From Leptospira ellinghausenii (GTDB lineage: Bacteria; Spirochaetota; Leptospiria; Leptospirales; Leptospiraceae): a DNA stretch of 64,000 nucleotides. The stretch spans positions 62,001 to 126,000 of the forward strand of contig NZ_BFAZ01000003.1 of NCBI RefSeq assembly GCF_003114815.1, in the 5' to 3' direction. The translations under genes were made by a program, and so were the position numbers. Below the pieces are notes generated by a model. That model was not told the DNA's origin. It searched no databases and worked only from the letters and a program-made list of their open reading frames with translations. The stretch's first letter is position 1, and each line of letters begins with the position of its first letter. This document shows, piece by piece, positions 17,974-27,912 of this stretch.

Positions 17974-18981
17974 ATGGATGAAAGTTTTACATTTCAGGAA
18001 GAATCCCTCTACCAAACGGTATGTGGGATTAGCGACAGCAAACTCCCGTTATGGGAAAGCCGACTGAATGTAAAACTCATCCCTCGTGGAAAATCTCTCA
18101 TCATCCAAGGGAGTGAAGACCACGTTCAAGTAGCCCTTGATACCTTTCAGAAAGTAGAAGAAAACTTCAAACGAAGACCAGACAAATCCGAATATTCTTT
18201 TTTTGACATCGATTACTTGGTGAATAAGGTAAAAGACTCGAGTGGTGGATGGCCAACACCTGGTTCCCCTGACTTCCAAAAGGAAGGAGAATCTTGGACA
18301 CCGAAAGACAAAATTTTTGTCACCTTCAAAGGAAAACCCATTTTTCCAAGAACCAAAAACCAAGAAAGTTTTGTCGATAGCCTTCATAAAAACTACATCA
18401 CAATCGCCATGGGACCTGCGGGAACGGGAAAAACATTTTTGTCCATCGCCACTGCTTGCCGTATGATGCAAACAGGAGAGGTGGACAGGCTCATCCTCAC
18501 AAGGCCTGCTGTGGAAGCAGGAGAAAACTTAGGTTTTTTACCCGGTGACCTAACCCAAAAAGTAAACCCGTATTTACGTCCCATCTATGATGCGTTACAC
18601 GAATGTATCGGTTTCGAAAAAACGAGTGAATACTTACAAGTGGGTAAAATTGAAATTGCGCCAATTGCCTTTATGAGAGGCCGAACCCTTTCTCATTCCT
18701 TTATCATTTTAGATGAAGCCCAAAACTGTACTTTGCCACAGCTCAAAATGTTCCTCACACGGTTTGGGAAAAATTCCAAAATGGCAATTTCGGGAGATGC
18801 CACACAAATTGACCTCGCCCATGGTCGGTCAGGCCTTGAAAAAACAGTTTACACTCTTCGAAATTTGAATGGAATAGAGACAATTTTTTTCGGAAGGGAA
18901 GACATTACCCGTCACCCGATTGTGGAATCGATTGTCCGACGATTTGAAGAAAACGAAAGCCTATTTAACAAAAAACAATGA
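17974..18981 (+). CDS. phoH: PhoH-family ATPase (YbeZ-like)
   Basis: A 335-residue protein with a small N-terminal domain (KH-like, about 20-75) and a PhoH P-loop ATPase domain. Walker A is GPAGTGKTF, the Walker B region [10 protein letters not shown], followed by SGDATQIDL. PhoH/YbeZ works with the YbeY endonuclease in rRNA and mRNA metabolism, and ybeY lies two genes downstream here. Its stop overlaps the pgpH-like gene by 4 bases (ATGA). Confidence 0.93.
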   Translation: MDESFTFQEESLYQTVCGISDSKLPLWESRLNVKLIPRGKSLIIQGSEDHVQVALDTFQKVEENFKRRPDKSEYSFFDIDYLVNKVKDSSGGWPTPGSPDFQKEGESWTPKDKIFVTFKGKPIFPRTKNQESFVDSLHKNYITIAMGPAGTGKTFLSIATACRMMQTGEVDRLILTRPAVEAGENLGFLPGDLTQKVNPYLRPIYDALHECIGFEKTSEYLQVGKIEIAPIAFMRGRTLSHSFIILDEAQNCTLPQLKMFLTRFGKNSKMAISGDATQIDLAHGRSGLEKTVYTLRNLNGIETIFFGREDITRHPIVESIVRRFEENESLFNKKQ

Positions 18982-21344
18982 AAGCGATCTTTGATTCTTC
19001 TATGACGAGTGTGACTGACTTTTTAACAAAAGTGAGACCTGTCTCTGTAGTTCGTAACATCCAAATCATTTTGGTATTTCTTACGTTACTTTTTGTTACA
19101 TACGTACTTTCGATTCCTTTTTTTGGGCAATCAAAGGTCAATACAGATCCAGATGGATTATTTTCCGAAGGTAAAATTGCACCTGAAACCATCCAATCGG
19201 TAAAAGAATTTTCCTATGAAGATATCGAAAAAACGAATTTAGAAAAACAAAAGGCAAAATCGAATGTTCCCTTTGCTTTTGACAAAGATTTCGGAGTCCT
19301 AGTTGCTGGAATTGACACCAATTTATCAGAGGATTTAGAAATCCTTCGCATCTTACTCCAAGAGGGAAAATCCAATCCTTCTGTTGTGAAAGACCGCATC
19401 CCACGATGGCGTAATCGTACAAACGAAGAAATCCAAGCGATCTTAGATTATCCGAGAAAAGACAAATTAAAAAACTTCATACAACAATACACCAATTTGA
19501 TATTTTCAAAGTATTGTATTGTCAAAGAAGATTTACCTTTTGCAAAGGAACTAGACAAAGCAGGAGCTAAAATTCGTAACATTGGCACACAAGACCATAC
19601 CACCATCATTGATGGGAATTTAGTCATTCCTCGTTCTCAAATCTATAAAGATGGGCCAGTTACTGCCGTCTTGTCTAAGTTAGCTTCTGAAAAATTACCA
19701 AACGTTTCTGACTCACTTCTCAAAGCAGTTTCAAGGATTGGATTGTACTATGTGTATTCCTATCCTGCTTGTAATTATAATCCAGAGGAAACAGAAAATG
19801 CAAGGGTAAAAGCGGCAACTGCAGTTGTTGTACAAAAAAGCCGAATCCAAGCAAATGAAATCATCGTTAGAGCAGGGGATGTCATCACACCAGAAGTGAA
19901 GCTAAAACTGGATATGATGAATTTATATGCGACTCGGGCAAACCTTGCGTCCATCATTTCTATTTTTCTCACTCAGTGTGTGCTTATAGTCATTGTGGGA
20001 TTTTATTTGATTCGATACAGGCCAAACCGATTGAATGACCTTTCGAGTAACCTCATCATCTTTTTTACGCTTTGGATTGTGATCGCTTCAATTTATTTGT
20101 TATCTAAAGTGTTTTATGCAACTGACAGTGATTTGTCGGCAGTATATTATTTTGGAATGTTTGTCCCCGTGGGAATGCTTTGTTTGCTTCTCGGTTTTGT
20201 ATATGACGAACAACTTTCCATAGCGATTGGATTCTTTTTGTCTTTCGCAGTGTTCTTCGCCTCTCGTTACAATCCCACATCTTTTATGTTAGCGTTCACC
20301 GTTGCTGTGATGAGTTCCATTTATGGCAGAAGGTTACTCAAACGAATTGATTTTTTAAAAGCAGGGTTTTTACTCACATTTGTTCAAATCCTTGTGACAA
20401 CTGCGGGTTATTTGTTTGATGGTAGAGAGTTTTTTGTTTCCAGTGGTGCTGGATTTTTTAAGGACTTAACTAATTCCAATCTCTTTCGAATTACTGTGAT
20501 GTGTTTTGTGAATGGATTTGCAAGTGCCACTGCAGTTCAGTTTTTACTCCCTTTGTATGAATATATTTTCAATATTCCAACTCGGTTTAAATTGATTGAA
20601 CTGGCGGACACAGGTCATCCTCTTCTGCAACAGCTTCTTACCAAAGCACCTTCTACCTACACACATACATTTATGGTGGCAGCACTTTCGGAACGAGCAG
20701 CTCAGAATTTAAACTTGGACAGACTTCTCGTGAGAGTGGGAGTGTACTTCCATGATATTGGTAAAATTCCAAATGCTGGTTTTTTTGTGGAAAACCAACA
20801 TTTAATTCCAAAACCAGAACACATTGATAAAAATAATCCGGCACTTGCCGCAAAAACAGTTATCGATCACGTGTTAGATGGGATTGAAATGGCGAAAAAA
20901 GCAAGGCTTCCACGGGAGATCATTAGTTTTATCCCAGAACACCATGGAACCTCCACTATGGCATTCTTTTATCATAAAGCTTTACAAGAAATCTCTAGTA
21001 GCGCACGGAAAAATATAAACAAAAAAGATTTCCAATACCCAGGTCCTAAACCACAAAGTAAGGAAACCGCAATTGTGATGATTGCTGATTCACTAGAGGC
21101 AGCATCACGTTCGTTAGATGAGGTGTCTCAAGAAAGTTTGGATGAGCTAATACGTAAAATCATCAATTCAAAATTAGCAGAGAACCAGTTAGATGAAAGT
21201 GGTCTAACCATTGGTGATTTAGAAATCATCAAAGCAAGTTTTAAAGAAGTTTTACTTTCCAGTTTACACCAAAGACCTAAATATCCGAAACCAGAAGATA
21301 CAAAGGCATTGGAAACAGCGAATACTAAAAAACCAAAATCATGA
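18978..21344 (+). CDS. pgpH: 7TM-HD phosphodiesterase, PgpH/YqfF-like
   Basis: A 788-residue membrane protein. The order is: first hydrophobic segment (about 27-46), a long extracytoplasmic 7TMR-HDED domain (to about 315), a block of seven membrane helices (about 318-540), and a cytoplasmic HD domain. HD-domain motifs are [26 protein letters not shown] (His592, Asp593) and IPEHHGT. PgpH-type proteins hydrolyse the second messenger c-di-AMP to pApA. The phoH-pgpH-ybeY order is conserved in many bacteria. The gene overlaps phoH and ybeY by 4 bases each. Confidence 0.9.
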   Translation: MKAIFDSSMTSVTDFLTKVRPVSVVRNIQIILVFLTLLFVTYVLSIPFFGQSKVNTDPDGLFSEGKIAPETIQSVKEFSYEDIEKTNLEKQKAKSNVPFAFDKDFGVLVAGIDTNLSEDLEILRILLQEGKSNPSVVKDRIPRWRNRTNEEIQAILDYPRKDKLKNFIQQYTNLIFSKYCIVKEDLPFAKELDKAGAKIRNIGTQDHTTIIDGNLVIPRSQIYKDGPVTAVLSKLASEKLPNVSDSLLKAVSRIGLYYVYSYPACNYNPEETENARVKAATAVVVQKSRIQANEIIVRAGDVITPEVKLKLDMMNLYATRANLASIISIFLTQCVLIVIVGFYLIRYRPNRLNDLSSNLIIFFTLWIVIASIYLLSKVFYATDSDLSAVYYFGMFVPVGMLCLLLGFVYDEQLSIAIGFFLSFAVFFASRYNPTSFMLAFTVAVMSSIYGRRLLKRIDFLKAGFLLTFVQILVTTAGYLFDGREFFVSSGAGFFKDLTNSNLFRITVMCFVNGFASATAVQFLLPLYEYIFNIPTRFKLIELADTGHPLLQQLLTKAPSTYTHTFMVAALSERAAQNLNLDRLLVRVGVYFHDIGKIPNAGFFVENQHLIPKPEHIDKNNPALAAKTVIDHVLDGIEMAKKARLPREIISFIPEHHGTSTMAFFYHKALQEISSSARKNINKKDFQYPGPKPQSKETAIVMIADSLEAASRSLDEVSQESLDELIRKIINSKLAENQLDESGLTIGDLEIIKASFKEVLLSSLHQRPKYPKPEDTKALETANTKKPKS

Positions 21345-21805
21345 ATCCTAAACTTCAGGTTTTCACAAATTGGAATGACGAAACAGACCAAGTGGAAATC
21401 GATCCAGAGTTAGTCATCCAAAATTGTGAACTCATTTTACAGCACATGGCTCCCAAATTTTTACAATCGTTGGAACTTTCCGTGTTCATTGTGAATGACC
21501 AAATGATGTCGGAAATTAATGGGGAACGTCGAGGAAAATCAAAGACAACAGATGTATTGTCGTTTCCATTGTATGACGAATCATTAAAAATACCGGTTCA
21601 AATTTTAGGCGAAGTTGTGATTTCCATGGAGACTTGCAAAAAACAAGCAATTGAAATAGGTCATTCCGTTATTGATGAATTTTATCGTCTGCTTGTGCAT
21701 GGGATCTTACATCTATTTGGTTATGATCATGAAACTAATGAAGAGGATGCAGTTTTAATGAGAAAAATGGAAGATGAATGTTTGGATTTGGTATTTGCAA
21801 CGTAA
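21341..21805 (+). CDS. ybeY: endoribonuclease YbeY
   Basis: A 154-residue metalloenzyme with the zinc motif [12 protein letters not shown] (ligands His120, His124, His130) and the conserved [12 protein letters not shown]. It matures 16S rRNA 3' ends and takes part in ribosome quality control. Its start overlaps the pgpH-like stop by 4 bases. The next gene, recO, begins at the base after its stop. Confidence 0.95.
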   Translation: MNPKLQVFTNWNDETDQVEIDPELVIQNCELILQHMAPKFLQSLELSVFIVNDQMMSEINGERRGKSKTTDVLSFPLYDESLKIPVQILGEVVISMETCKKQAIEIGHSVIDEFYRLLVHGILHLFGYDHETNEEDAVLMRKMEDECLDLVFAT

Positions 21806-22555
21806 ATGGCAATACGAAAAGAAACAGGAATCATCATCCAAAGTAAAGACATCGGTGATAGTGACCGACTGATTAGTCTTGCCGGGGAATCCCAAGTCCG
21901 AATGAATTTTATCAGTAAAGGGATTCGTAAATCCAAACGACGTGCCATCATTTCAACAGAAATTGGTTGTTTGGTGGAAGTAGATTTTTACGACCAAGCA
22001 GAGAAGGACTGGAAATCGACAAAAGAAATCCATTTGATCAAACGTTTTGATGAACTAAAGTCTGATTATATAGGAACCCTTTTTGTTTTCTACATTACGG
22101 AACTTACTTCTCAATTGTATCCTGAAGGGGAAAATCATCCTTTTTTATTCCAGTTACTTTCTGGTAGTTTGGAAACAAGTAATACAAATGGTTTTCGAAA
22201 GGAAATTTTGCCATTTTTTAAAATCAGAGCACTAACCCATATGGGCCATTTCCCCTCGGAATTTTATTGCCATACATGCGGGGAGGAAGTCCTCACAAAA
22301 TCTAAGGCTTATTTTTCAGTTGATTCCCGTGAATTTTTATGTTCTGATTGCCATCCCATTTCCAAAGATCATTTGCCTGTTTTAAAACTATTTCACACAA
22401 TGTTATCTAAGAAATTTTCAAATGTTTTGGTTATTTTTCCGAGAGAGTTTGAATACAGAGAAGGTGATATGATCCTGAATCAATTTATACGTTCTCTTTT
22501 TGGAAAAGAGTTAAAATCTTATTTTGAGTTTTATCGAACGATTGGTGATTTATGA
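21806..22555 (+). CDS. recO: DNA repair protein RecO
   Basis: A 249-residue protein with the N-terminal OB fold (ETGIIIQSKDIGDSDRL) and helical C-terminus. A zinc-finger-like set (CHTCGEEV, then LCSDCH) is present, typical of non-enterobacterial RecO. It mediates RecA loading onto SSB-coated DNA. It starts directly after ybeY, and its stop overlaps the next small gene by 4 bases. Confidence 0.9.
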   Translation: MAIRKETGIIIQSKDIGDSDRLISLAGESQVRMNFISKGIRKSKRRAIISTEIGCLVEVDFYDQAEKDWKSTKEIHLIKRFDELKSDYIGTLFVFYITELTSQLYPEGENHPFLFQLLSGSLETSNTNGFRKEILPFFKIRALTHMGHFPSEFYCHTCGEEVLTKSKAYFSVDSREFLCSDCHPISKDHLPVLKLFHTMLSKKFSNVLVIFPREFEYREGDMILNQFIRSLFGKELKSYFEFYRTIGDL

Positions 22556-22806
22556 ATTTTATAACAAAAACGACCTTACTTGTGATGACCTTTTCGGTTT
22601 TCCTTGCTCTGTTCCAATTATTACTCAAAACAGAAAATCTAAAACAAAATTCCGTTAATCCTAAAACAAAACCAAAGAATGAAATCTTCCAAGCGATCCT
22701 TCGAGAAAAAGAAGAATCTATTCCTAATTTTGTATCACGATTTAAAATCAAAAGTTTTGAACTATGGGAAAATTCAGACAAATTAAAAATGGAAATTAAA
22801 TATTAA
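22552..22806 (+). CDS. small single-pass membrane protein
   Basis: An 84-residue protein with one N-terminal hydrophobic segment (about residues 6-26, TTLLVMTFSVFLALFQLLL) and a short basic, helical remainder. The ATG overlaps the recO stop by 4 bases and argS begins 2 bases after its end, so it is embedded in the operon. I do not recognise a family. The topology resembles small bitopic envelope or division proteins, but no motif supports a function. Confidence 0.65.
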   Translation: MNFITKTTLLVMTFSVFLALFQLLLKTENLKQNSVNPKTKPKNEIFQAILREKEESIPNFVSRFKIKSFELWENSDKLKMEIKY

Positions 22807-22807
22807 A

Positions 22808-24583
22808 ATGAAAGCCAATCAATTATTAAAGAATATTGTCCTCGCAGAATTAGAATCTGCAGTTACGTCTTATATACAAAAGCTGAATGTCGATATCCCA
22901 TTTGAAGATTTTAAAATTCGAATTGAATATTCGAGGGACGAAAAGTTTGGAGATTACTCCTCTCCCTTTGCCTTAGAGAATAAAAATCTTTTAAAATTGA
23001 ACCCGAAGGACATTGCTGAAGGAGTTCTTGCCGAAATCAAAAATGATTCCCTTTTTGATTTTGTATCTTTTTCTCCGCCTGGTTTTATCAATTTCAGAAT
23101 TCGTCCTTCGTATTTAATTGGGTATGTTGCAAAAGTCATGTCACCTGTTGTTTCCTTTGCAAAAACAGATGATTTGGAAACAATTTTGTTAGAATTTGTT
23201 TCCGCTAACCCAACTGGTCCCATGAATATTGTATCTGCTCGTTCTGCTGCTTATGGTGATGCATTAGCAAACTTATTATTGAGTTTAGGTCATACCGTCA
23301 AACGAGAGTTTTATGTAAACGATTACGGAAACCAGGTGTATTTACTCGGAGTGGCAGTTTTAATTCGAATTTTTGAAAGTAAAGGGGATCACATTTCCTT
23401 CCAAGAAGAAGAATCTGACGAGTCCATATTTTCACTGATAGAAAAACGTGTATTACCCAAAGAAAGTTACAGAGGGGAATACATTAAAGACATTGCCAAT
23501 GAATTACTTAAAAACTCAGAGCATTCAAAACAAGTTGCGGATTGGATCCAAAATAAAAATTGGGAAGAATGTATTCAGTTTTTATCCAAGTATGCAGTTG
23601 AGTATAACCTTAGCCGACAAAAAGAAGACTTAGACTTATTTGGTGTTCAATTTGATAAGTTCTACAGCGAAAGAAGCTTACACGAATCAGGTGAAGTAGA
23701 AAATGTGCCTTCCCTTTTGAAAAAAGAAGATGTCGCCACAATCGATGGTAAACTCCATTTTTTATCAACCCACTATGGTGATGACAAAGACCGTGTGATT
23801 CGTAGGGAAGATGGAAGGCCAACTTATCTCATGGCTGACATTGCCTATCATTTTGATAAATACAAAAGAGGATTTACCAAACTTATCGATATTTGGGGAC
23901 CTGATCATTATGGTTATATTGCTCGATTAAAAGGGGCAGTGGAATCCTTCGGGAAATCAAAAGAAAGTTTTATGGTTCTCATTGCTCAACAAGTGAATCT
24001 GATCGAAAACAAAGAAAAGGTTAAAATGAGTAAACGGTTGGGAATTTTCCAAACTATGCGGGATTTGTTAACTTATCTAGGAAAAAATGGAAAAGATGTG
24101 GGACGATATTTTTTCCTAATGAGAAGTTCGGATGCACCACTCGATTTTGACTTGGATTTAGCAAAAGATGAATCAGATAAAAATCCTGTATTTTATATCC
24201 AATATGCTCATGCAAGAGTTTGTTCCATCTTCCGTGAATTACAAATGAATATATCAGAATGGAAGTTTCCTACTGATTTAAAAGTTGAACAATTCCAACA
24301 AGAAGAACGAGTTCGACTTCTTTTTTGGGTTTCCCGTTTTCAGGAAGAAGTTTATGATACCGCAACTCATCTGGAACCGCATCGCCTAACAAACTATCTT
24401 CAATCTCTGAGTAAGGCATTTACCAAATTTTATTCTCATAAAGATAACCGTATCAAAGAGAAAGTAGGTGAGGAAAAGGAACAATTATTGTTACTGATCT
24501 ATGTTACGAAATTGGCAATTGCTTCAGGTTTAGAACTTCTTGGAATCTCTTCACCTGAAAAAATGTCGAAAGAAGAAGTATAA
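22808..24583 (+). CDS. argS: arginyl-tRNA synthetase lacking the HIGH signature
   Basis: A 591-residue class I synthetase: N-terminal Add-1-like domain (about 1-110), a Rossmann core, and a C-terminal DALR anticodon-binding domain (ALR-like helices, about 470-591). KMSKR is intact at about residues 406-410, in KVKMSKRLG. The signature normally read as PTGPLHVGH is PTGPMNIVS here (Asn140-Ser143), so both catalytic histidines are replaced. The flanking SANPTGP and SARSAAYGDAL are well kept. Annotation as ArgS is supported by the overall architecture. The changed signature is discussed as a finding. Confidence 0.9.
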   Translation: MKANQLLKNIVLAELESAVTSYIQKLNVDIPFEDFKIRIEYSRDEKFGDYSSPFALENKNLLKLNPKDIAEGVLAEIKNDSLFDFVSFSPPGFINFRIRPSYLIGYVAKVMSPVVSFAKTDDLETILLEFVSANPTGPMNIVSARSAAYGDALANLLLSLGHTVKREFYVNDYGNQVYLLGVAVLIRIFESKGDHISFQEEESDESIFSLIEKRVLPKESYRGEYIKDIANELLKNSEHSKQVADWIQNKNWEECIQFLSKYAVEYNLSRQKEDLDLFGVQFDKFYSERSLHESGEVENVPSLLKKEDVATIDGKLHFLSTHYGDDKDRVIRREDGRPTYLMADIAYHFDKYKRGFTKLIDIWGPDHYGYIARLKGAVESFGKSKESFMVLIAQQVNLIENKEKVKMSKRLGIFQTMRDLLTYLGKNGKDVGRYFFLMRSSDAPLDFDLDLAKDESDKNPVFYIQYAHARVCSIFRELQMNISEWKFPTDLKVEQFQQEERVRLLFWVSRFQEEVYDTATHLEPHRLTNYLQSLSKAFTKFYSHKDNRIKEKVGEEKEQLLLLIYVTKLAIASGLELLGISSPEKMSKEEV

Positions 24584-24585
24584 GG

Positions 24586-25842
24586 ATGATGTCACCTTTT
24601 ATTGTAATCCTTTCCACTGGATCCGAGTTAACCGCGGGTCGTAGTCTGGATACAAATTCTGGATGGATAGCGAATCAACTATTTGAACTTGGATGGAAGG
24701 TAAAAAAGTTCATAACTTTGCCTGATGATCCAAATTTGATTCTTTCTGAATTACAATCACTACAAACTCTCGCAAAAGAAAAACCGGTGCTTGCTATCAT
24801 GACAGGTGGGCTTGGCCCAACAGAAGATGATTATACTCTGGAATCGGTTTTGAAATTAACCGGAAAAAAATCTTATTCTGTCGAAAAAGCAAAACTTCGT
24901 CTCACTAAAATTTATGAATCAAGAGGAAAGGAATATAAAGATATTCTTCCCAATGTATTTCGCCAAACTTTTGTTCCTGAAGGTTGTAAAACTTTAGACA
25001 ATTCTGTAGGCATTGCGGTAGGATTTGTGGAATCTATAGGAGAAAAATCCTATTTGGTATGTATGCCAGGAGTGCCATCCGAGATGACTGAAATGTTTAA
25101 ACGTAGGTTAGTTCCTGAATTGAAAAAACTTTACCCACGTGAAAATTTACTCCAAAAAACTAAATGGTTGTGGAACATTGGCGAGTCCTTATTCCAAAAT
25201 GATTTTATCGAACCAAATAGAACTGAGTTCTTTCATGAGGCGGAATGGGGTGTCACTGCTAACCGTGGTTATATCAAATGTATTTTTCAATCGACAAATC
25301 AAAATTTACTAGATCAAATCATCAATCGATTGGAAACTCAATATCCAAAAATCATTTCAGACGATGTGTTTATTAATGTACATGATCGTTTATTAGCTGA
25401 TAAATTGACAATCTCTGTTGTGGAAAGTTGTACTGGAGGATTACTCGGCAAAAAATTGACAGAACAACCTGGTTCCAGTTCCTATTTTATGGGTGGTTTT
25501 TTAACGTATTCGAATGAAATGAAGTCCAATTTACTTGGGATACCCATAGAGACCATAAACACTTATGGTGCAGTTAGTGAAGAAGTGGCAAAAGCTATGG
25601 TTGATGGACTTTGCCAAAAAACAGGAACACATTATGGAGTATCCATCACGGGGATTGCGGGTCCAGATGGTGGTAGTGAAGGAAAACCTGTAGGCACAGT
25701 TTGTATTGGAATCAAAGAACCAAATGGAGAGACCACTGTGCACCGTTATGTGTTTCCTGGGAACAGAGAAGCAATACGTGAAAATGCAAGTAACACTGCG
25801 ATATTTTTGATTTACCAATCTTTAAAAAATAGGGTTATATAA
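24586..25842 (+). CDS. cinA: CinA-family protein (MoaB-like plus amidohydrolase domain)
   Basis: A 418-residue protein with an N-terminal MoaB/COG1058 domain (VILSTGSELTAGRSLDTNSGWIANQL, then TGGLGPTEDD) and a C-terminal CinA domain (SVVESCTGGLLGKKLTEQPGSS, then TGIAGPDGG). The two domains in other bacteria provide ADP-ribose pyrophosphatase and NMN deamidase activity for NAD recycling. Starts at ATG 24586 or 24589, just after argS. It is not evidence of natural competence by itself. Confidence 0.9.
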   Translation: MMSPFIVILSTGSELTAGRSLDTNSGWIANQLFELGWKVKKFITLPDDPNLILSELQSLQTLAKEKPVLAIMTGGLGPTEDDYTLESVLKLTGKKSYSVEKAKLRLTKIYESRGKEYKDILPNVFRQTFVPEGCKTLDNSVGIAVGFVESIGEKSYLVCMPGVPSEMTEMFKRRLVPELKKLYPRENLLQKTKWLWNIGESLFQNDFIEPNRTEFFHEAEWGVTANRGYIKCIFQSTNQNLLDQIINRLETQYPKIISDDVFINVHDRLLADKLTISVVESCTGGLLGKKLTEQPGSSSYFMGGFLTYSNEMKSNLLGIPIETINTYGAVSEEVAKAMVDGLCQKTGTHYGVSITGIAGPDGGSEGKPVGTVCIGIKEPNGETTVHRYVFPGNREAIRENASNTAIFLIYQSLKNRVI

Positions 25843-25845
25843 GTT

Positions 25846-26913
25846 ATGCTTCAAAACATATTTTATTCCATAGGATTTTTTCTTTTGTTCTATTTTAGTT
25901 GGGATGTGGATTTGAATTTTGTTCCGAGTATACGTGAAACTTGGATTTGGAATTTGGAAGGAAAATTTGGTACCAATCCTCCGAAGCTCGGAGAAGATCC
26001 AATCAAATCAATTAATGGTTATTTATACAACAAACAGTTTTATTCCTTCAAAACAAGTTCCCGCCCAGAAATTGATCCTAAATATTTAATCGATTTTCCA
26101 CTATTAGGGAATGGATATTTGTTATATGAAAAAATTGGAGATGAAGTTAATTTTTTTTCAGATAGTAGTGAGTTATTTTGGAAAAAACCAATCAATTCAT
26201 ACCCTCGTAGTGGTTATTATGCATCACCTGTGTTGTATCTATCAGGAGATAATAACACAGTATTTTTACTCGATGAAAGTGGAAACAGAATCGGCAAACA
26301 AGAATTAAATGGTAGGTTTTTGACTGATTACCGATTTGATACTAAGAATAAAGGTTGTGTTGTATTGTTTTCTGGTGGAGAAATTTACAGATTGGATGAA
26401 AAGGCCAATTTAAAATATGGATTTGATTTATCGAAAGAGAAAGAAAATTCATTTTTTAAATCATTGTCTATCTCACCCGATGGCAGGTTTGTGTCGGTTC
26501 ATTTTTCGGTGAATGATAAAGATTGGATCCTTATCTTAGATGAAAAAGGTGAAGTTGTAGAAGAATTTCCTTTGGCCAAATTTTACCCGCATCAATTGTA
26601 CTTGGCTACAAGTAACGATGGGAATCTATTTTTACAAACTCCAGACTCATTGCAGTTTTATGAAGATGGGAAATTGGTTTGGGAAAAAATCAAAACAAAA
26701 CAAGTGGGTGTTTACCAATCCATTTTTGCGAGTGATCAATTTGTTGTGGCGGCTGTGGATTCAGAACTTCAGTTTTATACTCCAAAAGGAAATTTGATTC
26801 GCAAAAAAAGAATTTCACCATCCGAACTTCCCGTTCGTTTTTTCCCCGGAAAAACAGATTCTGTTTTTTATATGGAAACAAAAACGGACTTAGTACAGTT
26901 TCAAATGCTATAA
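25846..26913 (+). CDS. exported beta-propeller-like protein of unknown function
   Basis: A 355-residue protein with an N-terminal signal or anchor (FYSIGFFLLFYFSW). The remainder shows repeating strand pairs like a WD40/PQQ propeller: YLSGDNNTVFLLDESGNRI, LSISPDGRFVSVHF, WILILDEKGEVVEEF, NDGNLFLQTPDS. No enzymatic residues are visible. It follows cinA by 3 bases and ends the plus-strand block, converging with the response regulator gene 7 bases away. The propeller assignment is by pattern only. Confidence 0.65.
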   Translation: MLQNIFYSIGFFLLFYFSWDVDLNFVPSIRETWIWNLEGKFGTNPPKLGEDPIKSINGYLYNKQFYSFKTSSRPEIDPKYLIDFPLLGNGYLLYEKIGDEVNFFSDSSELFWKKPINSYPRSGYYASPVLYLSGDNNTVFLLDESGNRIGKQELNGRFLTDYRFDTKNKGCVVLFSGGEIYRLDEKANLKYGFDLSKEKENSFFKSLSISPDGRFVSVHFSVNDKDWILILDEKGEVVEEFPLAKFYPHQLYLATSNDGNLFLQTPDSLQFYEDGKLVWEKIKTKQVGVYQSIFASDQFVVAAVDSELQFYTPKGNLIRKKRISPSELPVRFFPGKTDSVFYMETKTDLVQFQML

Positions 26914-26919
26914 TCTTGT

Positions 26920-27912
26920 TTATACTTCGTAAATGGATAAAGACTTAAATCCAGTTCTACCTTCTCGGTTGATCATAGCGATGGTTTCTGTACAAACACC
27001 TGGTTTGATATTAAAGATCAATTGGTCTGAAATTTCTCTACAGATATAAAGTCCTCTTCCGTGGCTGTCTTCTAAACCTTTTGGAAAACCAGTTGTTTCA
27101 TCAATACTGATATGACGGTCCAATCGATGTAATATTTCTTCCTTTCGTAGGGATCCAAACTGGTCGCGAACAACTATAAAAATCGTACTCTCAGTGGATC
27201 CATAACCGATTAAAAAATAATCTTCAGGCATCAGTTGGATATTATCGAGAGGAACAACCATATCATGGCTCGGAATTTCGAATTGGTATTTGTATTCTCC
27301 TTCGTTTGTGCGAGGAGCACGGATCATTGCATTGGAAGTTAGTTCTTCAAGTACCTGTTGGATCGCTTTTGGAGCTCCCAATTGGATTAAATTTTTGGAG
27401 ATTTTACCACAAAGGATAGACCTGTCTTGGTCTGATTTAATTTGTTTATAAACAATTCCATTGTTAGGTGCTTCTTCAAATTCACTATTGATGTTTTGGT
27501 CTAATACTTGGAAATCTTTTGCAAAATACTTTTCAATTCCAAAGATATCATTTGATAATAATTTTTCTACCATCACTTCAATCAGATGGATATCCAAAAA
27601 ACTATACTTAGGTATGATGTTCCAAATTTGAAGGTCTTTTGCATATTTGATGTATTCATTGATATTGTATGCGGTCATCAAAGCATATTGAACACTGGGA
27701 AACTCTTTTTGGATAAGTTTCACTAGGTCTATGCCAGATTTACCAGGTAATCGAATGTCAGTAATGGTTAAGTCAATTTTTTCATTTGACAAATACCAAA
27801 CGGCTTCTTCAAAATGTTCAGCACCAAACACATTGAATTTTACACTTAATAAATCCATGATGGCTTCACGTATCGAATGGATATCTTCAACAATAAGAAT
27901 GGATTGTTTCAT
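26920..27912 (-). CDS. response regulator with HATPase (anti-sigma-like) output domain
   Basis: A 330-residue protein. The receiver domain (1-120) has phosphoacceptor Asp52 in TITDIRLPG, acidic pair Glu9/Asp10, Thr80 and Lys102. A linker is followed by a GHKL ATPase-like domain (about 160-320), with N-box [10 protein letters not shown] (Glu190, Asn194), VRDQFGS (Asp250), and a Gly-rich box [15 protein letters not shown]. That layout resembles the SpoIIAB/RsbW serine-kinase anti-sigma class rather than a histidine kinase; no H-box is present. It overlaps the cognate histidine kinase gene by 4 bases. Confidence 0.8.
   Translation of the reverse strand: MKQSILIVEDIHSIREAIMDLLSVKFNVFGAEHFEEAVWYLSNEKIDLTITDIRLPGKSGIDLVKLIQKEFPSVQYALMTAYNINEYIKYAKDLQIWNIIPKYSFLDIHLIEVMVEKLLSNDIFGIEKYFAKDFQVLDQNINSEFEEAPNNGIVYKQIKSDQDRSILCGKISKNLIQLGAPKAIQQVLEELTSNAMIRAPRTNEGEYKYQFEIPSHDMVVPLDNIQLMPEDYFLIGYGSTESTIFIVVRDQFGSLRKEEILHRLDRHISIDETTGFPKGLEDSHGRGLYICREISDQLIFNIKPGVCTETIAMINREGRTGFKSLSIYEV

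Noticed and set aside
24586..25842. Competence system suggested by cinA
   Set aside because: CinA-family proteins are widespread NAD-metabolism enzymes; no other competence genes are in the window.
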